Shown in pieces: positions 55,879-64,000 of a DNA stretch of 64,000 nt. Both the position numbers and the translations under genes were made by a program. Position 1 is the stretch's first letter; the number at the start of each line of letters is the position of its first letter. Source of the DNA: Streptomyces sp. P3 (GTDB taxonomy: Bacteria > Actinomycetota > Actinomycetes > Streptomycetales > Streptomycetaceae); contig NZ_CP028369.1 in NCBI RefSeq assembly GCF_003032475.1, positions 9,486,001-9,550,000 of the forward strand, read 5' to 3'. The notes beneath the pieces were generated by a model, which saw only the letters and a program-made list of their open reading frames with translations, ran no database searches and had not been told where the DNA came from.

Positions 55879-56110
55879 CCCGCCCCTTGCGGCCGCCGGG
55901 CCGCCCCGGGGCCCCGGCGTCAGCCGTGGACGCTGTGCCAAGCGGATGTGGACGGTCCGCCAACGACACACCGGGCGTCCCTCCTGCATCCTGGTCGCAC
56001 GCGGCACCGCCCGCGACCCGCGGAAGCCGTGCCAGGGCAACAGGGGAGTCCTGGCACGGCCCGAGTGGTGAGGGTTCTGCCACGGGCGTACGGTCAAACG
56101 GTGGACCCGG

Positions 56111-56132
56111 CGGTGGACGCATCCGTCCACCG
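56111..56132 (+). promoter_or_regulatory. Inverted repeat in the MFS leader
   Basis: CGGTGGACG (56111-56119) and CGTCCACCG (56124-56132) are perfectly complementary with a 4-base spacer, 41 bases before the MFS start. ACGGTGGAC also occurs just upstream (about 56098-56106). Either an operator for a dimeric regulator or an mRNA hairpin. Confidence 0.45.
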
Positions 56133-56173
56133 ACCTCTTCCTCAGGGTCCGCTCCCCGAGCGGACGAGGCGTC

Positions 56174-57724
56174 ATGAGCAGCGTTCCCCGACCGACCTCA
56201 GCAGCCCGGACCGCCGCCCGCAAGGACGGCGGCGGCAACGCCATGGCGCTGCTGGTCATCGCTTCGTGTCAGCTGATGGTGGTCCTCGACATCACCATCG
56301 TGAACATCGCGCTGCCGGACATCCAGCGCTCCCTTGACTTCTCCACCACGAGCCTGGCCTGGGTGGTCAACGCCTACACCCTCACCTTCGGCGGACTGCT
56401 GCTGCTCGGCGGGCGCACCGGCGACATCCTCGGCCGGCGGCGCGTGTTCGTCTTCGGCGTGCTGCTCTTCGTCCTCGCGTCGCTGCTTGGCGGACTCGCC
56501 CAGAACGAACCCCAACTCCTCGCCGCGCGCGCCCTGCAGGGCGTCGGCGGGGCCATCGCGTCCCCGACCGCCCTCAGCCTCGTCAGCACGACGTTCCGCG
56601 AAGGACCGGAACGCAACCGGGCGTTCGGCGTCTTCGCCGCGGTCTCGGCGGGCGGCGGCGCGATCGGACTGCTCGCCGGCGGGATGCTCGTCGAGTGGCT
56701 GAACTGGAGGTGGGTGCTCTTCGTCAACGTCCCCATCGGGCTGCTCATCGCGCTGGCCACACCCCGCTACATCAAGGAGTCCGAGCGCCATCCCGGCCAC
56801 TTCGACATCACCGGGGCGCTGACGTCCACCGTGGGCATGGTCCTGCTGGTGTACGGGTTCATCAGGGCCGCCCAGGAGGGGTGGCGGGACACCATCACGC
56901 TGATCTCGTTCGCCGCCGCCGTCGTCGTCCTCGCCGTGTTCGTCCTGATCGAGCGGCGTTCGCGGCAGCCCATCACACCGCTGCACATGTTCGCCGACCG
57001 CAACCGGGCGGGCACGTACGGCATCATGCTGTGCCTCGCCGCCGCGATCTTCGGCATGTTCTTCTTCCTCACGCTCTTCGTGCAGAACGTGCTCGGCTTC
57101 AGCCCGCTCGCGGCCGGGTTCGCCTTCCTGCCGGTGAGCGCGGTCATCGCGGTCGGGGCCGGACTGGCCTCACGGTTCCTGCCGAAATACGGCCCCAAAC
57201 CGTTCATGGTGGTGGGCGCGGTCCTCGCGGCGGCCGGTCTGTCCTGGCTGACCCTGACGGACGTGCACTCCACGTACGCGGGCAGCGTCCTCGGCCCGAT
57301 GCTCGTCTTCAGCCTCGGCATGGGCATGGAGTTCGTCTCCCTCACCCTCATGGCGCTGTCCAACGTCACCCCGCAGGAGACCGGGGCGGCCTCCGGCCTG
57401 CTCAACGCCACCCAGCAGGTGGGCGGTTCGCTCGGCCTGTCCATTCTGGTCACCATGTACGGCACGGCCAGCCACAACGAGGCGGACCAGCAGGTCTCCG
57501 ACTTCCTGGCGCAGGCGACCCCCGCCGAACGCCTGCGGTTCCGGCAGACCGGAGTGCTCCCCGACCCCTGGGGGGACGAGGTGCTCACCGCAGGCGTCTC
57601 GGCGGCCTTCGTCATGGCGGCGATCTTCACGGTCCTCGCCGCTCTGATCGCGGTGCTGGTCATCCAGGTCCGTCCGTCCGACCTGGAACGTCTCAAGGGC
57701 GGCGCGGTGCCGGGCGGAGTCTGA
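56174..57724 (+). CDS. MFS drug-efflux transporter, DHA2 (14-TMS) family
   Basis: A 516-residue proton-coupled exporter with about 14 hydrophobic segments. Motif D1/C-like LDITIVNIALPDIQ in helix 1, motif A GGRTGDILGRRR in the first loop, and ARALQGVGGAIASPTAL in helix 4 are DHA2 hallmarks. GAGG lies four bases before the ATG at 56174. The AraC gene upstream on the same strand (295-base gap) is a likely regulator. Substrate cannot be predicted. Confidence 0.93.
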   Translation: MSSVPRPTSAARTAARKDGGGNAMALLVIASCQLMVVLDITIVNIALPDIQRSLDFSTTSLAWVVNAYTLTFGGLLLLGGRTGDILGRRRVFVFGVLLFVLASLLGGLAQNEPQLLAARALQGVGGAIASPTALSLVSTTFREGPERNRAFGVFAAVSAGGGAIGLLAGGMLVEWLNWRWVLFVNVPIGLLIALATPRYIKESERHPGHFDITGALTSTVGMVLLVYGFIRAAQEGWRDTITLISFAAAVVVLAVFVLIERRSRQPITPLHMFADRNRAGTYGIMLCLAAAIFGMFFFLTLFVQNVLGFSPLAAGFAFLPVSAVIAVGAGLASRFLPKYGPKPFMVVGAVLAAAGLSWLTLTDVHSTYAGSVLGPMLVFSLGMGMEFVSLTLMALSNVTPQETGAASGLLNATQQVGGSLGLSILVTMYGTASHNEADQQVSDFLAQATPAERLRFRQTGVLPDPWGDEVLTAGVSAAFVMAAIFTVLAALIAVLVIQVRPSDLERLKGGAVPGGV

Positions 57725-57819
57725 GCCCTCCACGCCCGGCGGGGCCGGCCCGCGCGCGATCCGCCGGTCCTCACGAAGCGTGAGCGGACGGGTTTGCCGC
57801 CGGAGTGAGGGGCAACGCG

Positions 57820-58299
57820 ATGTCCATGAGTGAACCGAACAAGAAGACGAGCACCCATACGAACCCTACAAAGGCGGATGCGGGCGACGGACCCGCGGCG
57901 AAGCGGGCGACCGCGGCCAAGGCCCGCCACACCACCGCCAAGGCGACGGCTCCGGCCGCACGCGCGGCGCGTGACGCCGCGACGAAGACGGACGACGCCG
58001 CCGCAGCCGCGAAGACCGGTGTCCAGCGCACGGCGGAGGCGACGACCGGCGCCGTGCAGAGCGCGGCCCACAGCGCCGCACGGGGCGTCGAGGCGAGCCG
58101 TCAGGCGATCGTCACTACCTCGGGCCAGGTGGCCGCGACGGCGAAGACGGCCTGGACGGTCGTCGCGCACCGCAAGCTGATCGCGGCCGGTGTGGGCGCG
58201 GGGCTGTCGGCGCTGACCGCCGCCTCGTACGCCGTCGGACGCCGTTCGGCCCGCCATGCGCACGGCCCTCTCACCCGGCTCACCGGCGGCCGGATCTGA
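57820..58299 (+). CDS. Alanine-rich protein with C-terminal hydrophobic segment
   Basis: A 159-residue protein made largely of Ala, Thr and Lys/Arg: long amphipathic helix (AKRATAAKARHTTAKATAPA onward to AAARGVEASRQAIVTT), then LIAAGVGAGLSALTAASYAV as a possible membrane anchor and a basic tail. It resembles phasin- or histone-like low-complexity proteins, but I recognise no family. ATG at 57820 has GAGGGG seven bases before it. Function unknown. Confidence 0.65.
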   Translation: MSMSEPNKKTSTHTNPTKADAGDGPAAKRATAAKARHTTAKATAPAARAARDAATKTDDAAAAAKTGVQRTAEATTGAVQSAAHSAARGVEASRQAIVTTSGQVAATAKTAWTVVAHRKLIAAGVGAGLSALTAASYAVGRRSARHAHGPLTRLTGGRI

Positions 58300-58518
58300 C
58301 CTCCCGCAGCCGAGGCTGCGACCAGGGCCGTGCCAGGTCGGCCCCCGGCGCCCACGCGCCGGGGGCCGGGGCCGTCCCCCGGCTCCTCTGCCCGTGGCGC
58401 CGAGCCGCCGCCCTTCCGAACCCCACGGGCCACGACGGCGTGGGCGTGTACCGGGGGGTCACGCGGTGCCTCACGAGGGCGATCGGCAGACGGGTGCGTT
58501 CGTGCGCCGTCGCGGCGG

Positions 58519-58850
58519 ATGACCACCGTGCCGCGGTGGATCTCCTCTCCCCGCGTGGACGGCGCCGCGCGGATCCCCAGGGACCTCGTCGAGCCCCCGA
58601 CCGTTGCGGACCCGCTGGACGCGCCGGTCCCGAGGCGGGCCGCGGTGGCTCTCGCTCCACTTCGACGACGTCGGTTCCGCCGCCGCAGGCGCGGTCGAAC
58701 CCGGCGACCCGCGCGTCCGCGTCGCCACCCAGAACATGGTGCTGACCGTCGGCGACCGCCTGTCGGCGTACGTCATGGAACGGACGCCGCGCCATCTCGA
58801 CCTGACCGCCCACCTGCCCTCGGCCACCGGAGCGCCGCGCCGCCCCGGAA
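58519..58850 (+). pseudogene. Coding-like stretch broken by a frame change
   Basis: From ATG 58519 about 40 codons read as protein (MTTVPRWISSPRVDGAARIP, DLVEPPTVADPLDAP); near 58640 the protein-like frame shifts to another (WLSLHFDDVGSAAAGAVEP, VATQNMVLTVGDRLSAYVME, HLDLTAHLPSATG) with nearly all G/C third positions to about 58850. No family recognised. Either a decayed gene or a sequencing frame error. The rest of the gap 58300-58921 shows nothing. Confidence 0.3.
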
Positions 58851-58921
58851 CGGATGCTGAAGGAGGCGACGAACGTGCCTCGCGGGGGCATGAATCCGGC
58901 GGCCGCGGTTACCCCCTTGCC

Positions 58922-59959
58922 ATGGCAGCGACATCGAACCCCGACCACGACCACGCCACGGCGTCGGTGTCGGGTCGGGACACGGCGGGGCCGGACGACC
59001 AGGTGGCGCGGCGGGAACCGGGGGAGCCGGGGCAGTTGCCGACGCGGTCCTGGTGGGCGGTGCTGAAAGGCACCGTGCGCGAGTTCCAGGACGACGACCT
59101 CACGGACCGGGCCGCGGCGCTGACCTACTACGGCGTTCTGTCGATGTTCCCCGCCCTCCTGGTGCTGGTGTCACTCCTGGGGCTGGCCGGCAAGTCGGCG
59201 ACCGACGAGGTCCTGGACAACCTGCGCAAGGTGGCGCCGGGTTCGGCCCGGGACATCATCAGCGACGCGGTCGCGGAGTTGCAGGGCCGGGGCGGCGTCG
59301 GCTCGGTCATGGCGCTGGTCGGCCTCGTCCTGGCGGTCTGGTCGGCCTCCGGTTACACCGCGGCCTTCATCCGCAGCGCCAACGCCGTGTACGACATGCC
59401 CGAGGGTCGTCCGGTGTGGAAGGTGCTGCCGGTGCGCGTCGGCGTCACGGTGGTGCTGCTGGTGCTCGCCGTCGTCAGCGCGCTCATCGTGGTGTTCACC
59501 GGCGGACTGGCCCGCCAGGCCGGCGCCGCGCTGGGCTTCGGGGACACGGCCCTGACCGTCTGGTCCATCGCGAAGTGGCCGGTGCTGATCGTCCTCGTCA
59601 CCGTCATGATCGCCCTGCTGTACTGGGCGACGCCCAACGTGCGGGGGCGGGGCCTCAGGTGGATCACACCGGGCAGTGTGCTGGCGCTGGTGCTGTGGCT
59701 GACCGCCTCCGCCGGCTTCGCGTTCTACGTGGCGAACTTCGCGTCGTACAACAAGACGTACGGCACGCTCGCCGGCGTGATCGTCTTCCTGGTGTGGCTG
59801 TGGATCAGCAACATCGCGATCCTGCTCGGTCTGGAGTTAGACGCCGAACTGGCCCGTCAGCGTGCCGTCGCGGGCGGTCTGGCGGAGGGCGAGGAACCCT
59901 ATGTCGAGCCGCGGGACACCCGCGCGTGGAGCGAGGAGGACAAGCGCCGGGCCGAGTAA
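58922..59959 (+). CDS. YihY/BrkB-family inner-membrane protein
   Basis: A 345-residue protein of the YihY/virulence factor BrkB family with about six membrane helices: LTDRAAALTYYGVLSMFPAL is the diagnostic N-terminal block, VMALVGLVLAVWSASGYTAA the second helix pair, and NIAILLGLELDAELARQRAV the C-terminal signature. An 80-residue disordered N-terminus precedes it. Codon 306 is TTA (59837-59839), read only by the bldA tRNA in Streptomyces, so expression may be tied to development. The ATG at 58922 has no ribosome site; a strong one at 58860-58866 serves an out-of-frame GTG at 58875. Confidence 0.85.
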   Translation: MAATSNPDHDHATASVSGRDTAGPDDQVARREPGEPGQLPTRSWWAVLKGTVREFQDDDLTDRAAALTYYGVLSMFPALLVLVSLLGLAGKSATDEVLDNLRKVAPGSARDIISDAVAELQGRGGVGSVMALVGLVLAVWSASGYTAAFIRSANAVYDMPEGRPVWKVLPVRVGVTVVLLVLAVVSALIVVFTGGLARQAGAALGFGDTALTVWSIAKWPVLIVLVTVMIALLYWATPNVRGRGLRWITPGSVLALVLWLTASAGFAFYVANFASYNKTYGTLAGVIVFLVWLWISNIAILLGLELDAELARQRAVAGGLAEGEEPYVEPRDTRAWSEEDKRRAE

Positions 59960-60062
59960 CACACGCCGACGCGGGGCGTGCGCCGACCGCCGGGCGCCTG
60001 GGCCCTGCCCGCCCGGTCGCCCGCGGGCGCAGGCCCGGGGCGGGGCGGGGCGGCGGGACGGC

Positions 60063-60836
60063 TCAGCGGACCGGGAAGCCGAAGGAGTATCCCTGCTGCT
60101 TGAGCCAGGGCAGCACCTCGCGCAGCGCGGTCACGGTCTGGGAGCGGTCACCGCCGGCGTCGTGGAAGAGGATGGTCGGACCGTTGGCCACCTCGCTCTT
60201 GACGTTGGCGACGATGGCGGCGGCACCGGGCCGCTCGAAGTCCTTGGTGTCCACGTTCCAGCCCAGCGGCCGCATCCCGCGGGATGCGGCGAGATTGCGG
60301 CTGTAGGGAGTGAACGCGCCGCCCGGCGCCCGGTAGTACAGCGGACGGACGCCTCCGGACGCCTCGGTGATCATGCGTTCGGCGTCCAGGATCTGCTGCG
60401 ACTGGTAGGCCTGCGACTTGGTGTCCATGGAGGTGTCGTGCGAGACGGTGTGGTCGCACAGCCGGTGACCTGCCGCCACCACGGCCTTGACCAGGTCCGG
60501 GTGTGCCTGGGCCTGGGTGCCCACCATGCAGAAGGTCGCCTTCACCCCGTTCTCCCGCAGCACGTCGAGGACCTTGGGTGTCCAGACGGGATCAGGGCCG
60601 TCGTCGATGGTGATGTTGACGCCCCGGGGCCCGCCGTCGGAGGCGTGGGCGATGTCCACGGCGACCCGCGCCGGGGCGGCCGCCGCGGAGTGGCGCGCGG
60701 GCGCCTCCGCTGCCGTTCCCGAGCCGCTTCCGTCGGCCTGCGCGGTCCACACCGAGGTGACCGCGGCCATCGCCGTGACCCCGACCGCCGCCGCGATTAC
60801 CCGGCCGTACCAACCCCGCCCGCCATGCCGCGCCAT
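60063..60836 (-). CDS. Secreted polysaccharide deacetylase (NodB domain)
   Basis: A 257-residue carbohydrate esterase family 4 protein. Signal peptide or anchor about 12-35 (IAAAVGVTAMAAVTSVWTAQ). NodB motifs: NITIDDGPDPVWTPK (catalytic Asp-Asp), HTVSHDTSM (HxxxH metal site), RAPGGAF, WNVDTKDFERPG and ILFHDAGGDR. Likely substrates are peptidoglycan GlcNAc/MurNAc or chitin oligomers. ATG at 60836 with AGGGC upstream. It converges on the YihY gene. The chitosanase in this window could act on its products if chitin were the substrate. Confidence 0.92.
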   Translation of the reverse strand: MARHGGRGWYGRVIAAAVGVTAMAAVTSVWTAQADGSGSGTAAEAPARHSAAAAPARVAVDIAHASDGGPRGVNITIDDGPDPVWTPKVLDVLRENGVKATFCMVGTQAQAHPDLVKAVVAAGHRLCDHTVSHDTSMDTKSQAYQSQQILDAERMITEASGGVRPLYYRAPGGAFTPYSRNLAASRGMRPLGWNVDTKDFERPGAAAIVANVKSEVANGPTILFHDAGGDRSQTVTALREVLPWLKQQGYSFGFPVR

Positions 60837-61023
60837 GTCTGCCCTGCCCTCGTCGTCCCGGTGGAACCCATGCAGATGACAGGACGGAGAAAGACGACCG
60901 GGGGATCCCGCTGTTACCGATCACGGACATTTCTGCGGGCGTTCGGCGACACATGAACGTCCGTGGCGCCGGGCGCCGCCTCGTGAACGAGCCGGCGCCC
61001 GGCGCCACGCAGGTGAGCGGGTG

Positions 61024-61596
61024 TCACCAGGTGTGCGCGACGTCCACCACGAGATGGTCGGTCAGTCGCAGTACCCGGAAGGGCAGACGGGCGCGTACGC
61101 CGAGCCCGAACTGCGTCACGCCTTCGAAGCTCCCGCCGTAACGGGTGTCCCGGAAGGTGCTGTATCCGGTGAGGTTCACGCCCGGCAGGGGCTGCGCGGG
61201 CCGCCCCGGGTAGGTGGGCGTGCCGGTCTGCGGGTTGTAGGCCGGGGCGTGGACCCGCACCTCGAGGATCGCGCCGCCGCCGACGGGGATCGGCCGGCCC
61301 GACCCGTCCTGGTAGAACCGGTCGACGTACCCGACCCAGAAGCCGAGTTCGGAGGCGCTCGCACCGGGCACGTCGACGACGAACCGGTCGTAGCAGTCGT
61401 GGCGGCCGGTCCGGACGTCGGTCACGGGGGTCGCCGTACTGGTGGCGAGGGTTTCGGCCAGGCTGCCCCAGCCGGTGGGGCAGGCGGCGGTGGCCCGGGT
61501 GACGGTCGCCGGGGCGGCCTCGGCCGGAGCCACGGCAACGGCCAGGGTGGCGGTCATGAGGGCCGCGATGGTCCAGACGGTTCTGTTTCGCACCAT
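61024..61596 (-). CDS. Secreted AMIN-like domain protein
   Basis: A 190-residue protein with a signal peptide (about 1-28, AALMTATLAVAVAPAEAA). The mature domain GWGSLAETLATSTATPVTDV, TGRHDCYDRFVVDVPG, YNPQTGTPTYPGRPAQPLPG, GSFEGVTQFGLGVRARLPFR and LVVDVAH matches my memory of the actinobacterial AMIN-like family, thought to bind the cell wall. Two Cys. ATG at 61596 after GGGGGAG. Function unknown. Confidence 0.8.
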   Translation of the reverse strand: MVRNRTVWTIAALMTATLAVAVAPAEAAPATVTRATAACPTGWGSLAETLATSTATPVTDVRTGRHDCYDRFVVDVPGASASELGFWVGYVDRFYQDGSGRPIPVGGGAILEVRVHAPAYNPQTGTPTYPGRPAQPLPGVNLTGYSTFRDTRYGGSFEGVTQFGLGVRARLPFRVLRLTDHLVVDVAHTW

Positions 61597-61633
61597 GATC
61601 TCCCCCGAAGGAGTCGCGTGTCGGACATGAACT

Positions 61634-61669
61634 GAGACAACCTGAATAGCCGGAAGGTTGCGCTGTCTC
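61634..61669 (-). promoter_or_regulatory. Bulged hairpin upstream of the AMIN-like gene
   Basis: GAGACA-ACCT (61634-61643) can pair with AGGT-TG and TGTCTC (about 61654-61669) with a CGC bulge. It lies between the FUSC stop (61859) and the AMIN-like start (61596), so it may be a leader structure or a terminator for the FUSC gene. Confidence 0.35.
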
Positions 61670-61858
61670 GTGCTTTGCCTGGGGTGCGTCCGAGGACGCG
61701 GTGCGCCGGTGGTGCGCCTGGGGTGCGTGCGGCTCGTGCGGTCTCCGCCCGTCCCCCGGCCGTCCCCCCGGCCGTCGTCCGCCGCGGGGCAGGCGGTGAT
61801 GCGGCGGTGCGGGAGCTCGGGCGAGCGGATGGACGGGGGTGGCGCGGCGGCGGTGCGG

Positions 61859-64000
61859 TCAGCGGTGGCTTCGCCGGCCGCCGGGGGCGCGGTGGTGGGG
61901 CATGCCGCACAGGCCGTTCTCGACGTGGGCGAGCTGAGCCGTGAGGCTGGTCAGCCAGACCTCGAAGTCGACCAGCGCCGGCAACGGCGGCGCGGGCGGT
62001 CGCCCGGTCGGAGGCGGGGCTCCGTCCTGCGGTGCGGGCGGCCGGCTCGGCATCGGCTGTCCCTCGGCAGCCGGCGGTGGCGCCCCGGCACAGAGGGCGG
62101 CCAGTCGGCCGACGGTGGCGATCACCGCCCGGGCGTCGGCCCGCGCCCGTGCCACGGCGGCCGGGGGCAGCGGATCGGGGGGCAGGTCGAAGCGGGGCAG
62201 CCAGTGGGCGCCGAGCACGATCTGGTGGGTGGCGACGAGCACGCCGTGCCAGTCGGCGCCGACGGAGGCGCCGGCGCCGGATTCGCTGCGGAACTGGGCG
62301 TAGGCGGACTCGGCCAGACGCATCCGGTGCAGGGCGGGCAGCGTCGTCGGGAGGGGCGCGGAGCCCGGCGGCACGGCCGTCAGCACCGCGAGGGTGCCGT
62401 CGATCAGCGGCCCGCACTCGCGCAACAGTTCGGCCATGGTCCGGCGCACCTCCCACCGGGCGCCGGTCGGCCAGGCGAGCATCGCGCACAGCAGGCCGAT
62501 GGCGCTGCCGGTCACCACGTCCACGATCCGGGCCTCGGCCAACTGCCAGGAGGCGGGAGCGATCTGGGCGAACGCGGTGGCCACCACGAGCGTGAACAGG
62601 CCTTGTGCCCAGGCGATCCCGAGCAGCGGTCCGAGCGCGAAGGCGAGCAGCATGCCCGGAGCGAGGATCGCGGCGTATACGTCGGTGTGCCGTCCGACGC
62701 CGATCAGCAGCGCGCCCGCGGCGACGGCGCCCACGAGGTTGCCGGCCACCGCCTTGCGGATGGCCGACCAGGTCTCCCCGGCGGTGGTCCTGCTCAGCGT
62801 GAGTACCGCCAACAGCACCCAGAAACCGTGGGTCAGCTCCAGCGAACCGGCGACCAGGCGGGCTGCGGCGAGGGCCGCGGCGATCCGGACGGCGTTGTGG
62901 AGCTGCACCGAGCCAAGCGTCGTGTTGCCGACTATCCGGCGCAGCCACAGCCGGGACGTGGCGGCCTCCGTGTACCAGAACAGCTCCCGCGGCTCGATCG
63001 GCCCGGTGCGCCGTCCGTCGAGGCCGACCCGTACGGCGATCTCCAGCACCCGCACCGACTCGGCGACGCCCAGCAGCGCGGCCTGGCGCCGCACCGGCGC
63101 CCACTCCGGTGCGGGTGACCTCGACTCCGCCGGTATCGAAGCCGCCCGTGCCGAGGCCGTCGACGCCGGCGAGGAGGCGGTCGTGCGCGACCCGCACAGC
63201 GGCGGGCTGTGTCGTCCACGCAGGTGCTGGAAGGCCCTGATCGCCGCGTCCATGCGCTCCGGTCCAGGATCGGGCCGGCCCGTGCGCAGCTCCGCGGCCG
63301 TGTCGTCGCACCGGGTCACCAGCCGCGGCAGCAGCCACGCGCACGCCGCGTCGCCCCGTGTGACGTCCGGTGTGACGTCCGCGCCGTCGCCCGTCCATTT
63401 GCCTGCTCGGCCGCCGTCGCGGAGCAGGTCGCGCAGCAGGCCCGTCTCGGTGAGATGAGCCAACTGCTCCAGCAGCCGGCGCGCGGCGGAGCCGGCCTGG
63501 GACAGGCCGCGGTCGGCACGGCTCGGGCCCGCGGGGCGTTCCGCGGGCTCGACCCGTGAGAGCCGCAGCCGGGCTCCGGCGGAACGCAGGAAGTCGGGCG
63601 CGGGACCGGCGCGGCCGGCCAGGGTGTCGCCCGCGATCGCCACGGCGCTCGCGAGACTCGACCGGTACGGCTCGCCCGCGGGCCGCGGCAGCAGGAACCT
63701 CTCGCCGAGCGCCAGCAGCACCACGCCCACCGTGAGCCCGGTCAGGCGCGGTCCCAGGTTCTGCGGTGCATAGGGCGGGAAGCAGGCCAGGATGTAGAAG
63801 AGTTGCAGGCCCGGCGCCGCCCCGGCCGGGCGGGGTCCCGCGACGGCCGCGAAGGCCAGCACGAAGCCGACGAGGAGCATGCCCAGCACCGCCGTCCAGG
63901 TGTGCACCGCCAGCACGGTGCCCAGCGTCACCAGCGCCAGACCCGCGGGCAGCGCCTTGAGCATCACGGCGGCCCGCTGCCGTCCGGACCCCGGGATCGA
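61859..64000 (-). CDS. FUSC-family membrane protein (5' end outside window)
   Basis: At least 713 residues, open to the right edge, so the N-terminus is missing; a GTG at 63967 is in frame but lies in the middle of an apparent membrane bundle. Two blocks of hydrophobic helices (LALVTLGTVLAVHTWTAVLG onward; LVAGSLELTHGFWVLLAVLT to ALLIGVGRHTDVYAAILAPG) separated by a long hydrophilic part are the fusaric-acid-resistance (FUSC/YccS) layout. GFWVLLAVLTLSRTT is the FUSC_2 signature. Probably an aromatic-acid or small-molecule efflux protein. The C-terminal 60 residues are Pro-rich. Confidence 0.88.
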   Translation of the reverse strand, partial: SIPGSGRQRAAVMLKALPAGLALVTLGTVLAVHTWTAVLGMLLVGFVLAFAAVAGPRPAGAAPGLQLFYILACFPPYAPQNLGPRLTGLTVGVVLLALGERFLLPRPAGEPYRSSLASAVAIAGDTLAGRAGPAPDFLRSAGARLRLSRVEPAERPAGPSRADRGLSQAGSAARRLLEQLAHLTETGLLRDLLRDGGRAGKWTGDGADVTPDVTRGDAACAWLLPRLVTRCDDTAAELRTGRPDPGPERMDAAIRAFQHLRGRHSPPLCGSRTTASSPASTASARAASIPAESRSPAPEWAPVRRQAALLGVAESVRVLEIAVRVGLDGRRTGPIEPRELFWYTEAATSRLWLRRIVGNTTLGSVQLHNAVRIAAALAAARLVAGSLELTHGFWVLLAVLTLSRTTAGETWSAIRKAVAGNLVGAVAAGALLIGVGRHTDVYAAILAPGMLLAFALGPLLGIAWAQGLFTLVVATAFAQIAPASWQLAEARIVDVVTGSAIGLLCAMLAWPTGARWEVRRTMAELLRECGPLIDGTLAVLTAVPPGSAPLPTTLPALHRMRLAESAYAQFRSESGAGASVGADWHGVLVATHQIVLGAHWLPRFDLPPDPLPPAAVARARADARAVIATVGRLAALCAGAPPPAAEGQPMPSRPPAPQDGAPPPTGRPPAPPLPALVDFEVWLTSLTAQLAHVENGLCGMPHHRAPGGRRSHR

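Overview
The window is high-GC actinobacterial chromosome, almost certainly Streptomyces. The evidence is a GC-rich third codon position, frequent GTG starts with GGAGG-type ribosome binding sites, a complete conservon (cvnABCD) with two P450 genes, a SigB/F-type sigma factor next to an ANTAR gene, a SpoIIE-type PAS/GAF phosphatase, and secreted M4 proteases, a GH46 chitosanase and a GH64 glucanase. I saw no tRNA, rRNA, CRISPR array, insertion sequence or phage gene.

Layout. 1-11.5 kb is alpha-glucan metabolism. A leftward operon glgE-treS-mak-glgB turns trehalose into branched alpha-glucan by way of maltose and maltose 1-phosphate, and is followed by a carboxylate-amine ligase cut by the left edge. 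A short DUF5133-type gene and a divergent pair (an ATPase-like 'pep a2' protein translationally coupled to glgX) complete it. 11.5-25.6 kb is a mixed block: VOC protein, ANTAR regulator, sigma factor, a second-type HemC, GNAT, a secreted NLP-like protein, an ATP-dependent DNA ligase, MarR, DoxX plus peroxiredoxin, SpoIIE-type phosphatase, TauD-type dioxygenase and metallophosphatase. 26-30 kb holds a large secreted M4 metalloprotease, a GH64 beta-1,3-glucanase behind a perfect LacI-type palindrome, and a dienelactone hydrolase that appears to have lost its middle in frame.

30-43.5 kb: a YrdC/YciO-like gene, a PucR-like regulator, the conservon cvnA-B-C-D with CYP157-like and CYP154-like genes in one overlapping leftward operon, an ArsR regulator, a solitary Roadblock protein, an esterase, a LacI regulator and a lipoprotein resembling the emfourin family of M4-protease inhibitors. 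43.5-54 kb: a flavodoxin-like protein, a CASTOR/POLLUX-type channel protein, a second M4 protease (TTG start, C-terminal P-domain), a Tat-exported chitosanase with a CsnR-like operator, a DUF5707-type protein and a secretory lipase. 54-64 kb: a membrane-anchored unknown, AraC regulator, MFS exporter, Ala-rich protein, a YihY/BrkB membrane protein with a TTA codon, a polysaccharide deacetylase, an AMIN-like protein and a FUSC-family protein cut by the right edge.

How it fits together. The strongest themes are storage alpha-glucan chemistry and polymer breakdown outside the cell (protein, chitosan, beta-1,3-glucan, lipid). Many secreted-enzyme genes end in long perfect hairpins and carry recognisable operators. 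The least ordinary points are the paired M4 proteases sharing an upstream motif together with a candidate lipoprotein inhibitor, the CYP157-like P450 lacking the EXXR arginine, a (GCACA)6 tract ahead of one protease, and several decayed or frame-shifted coding stretches.
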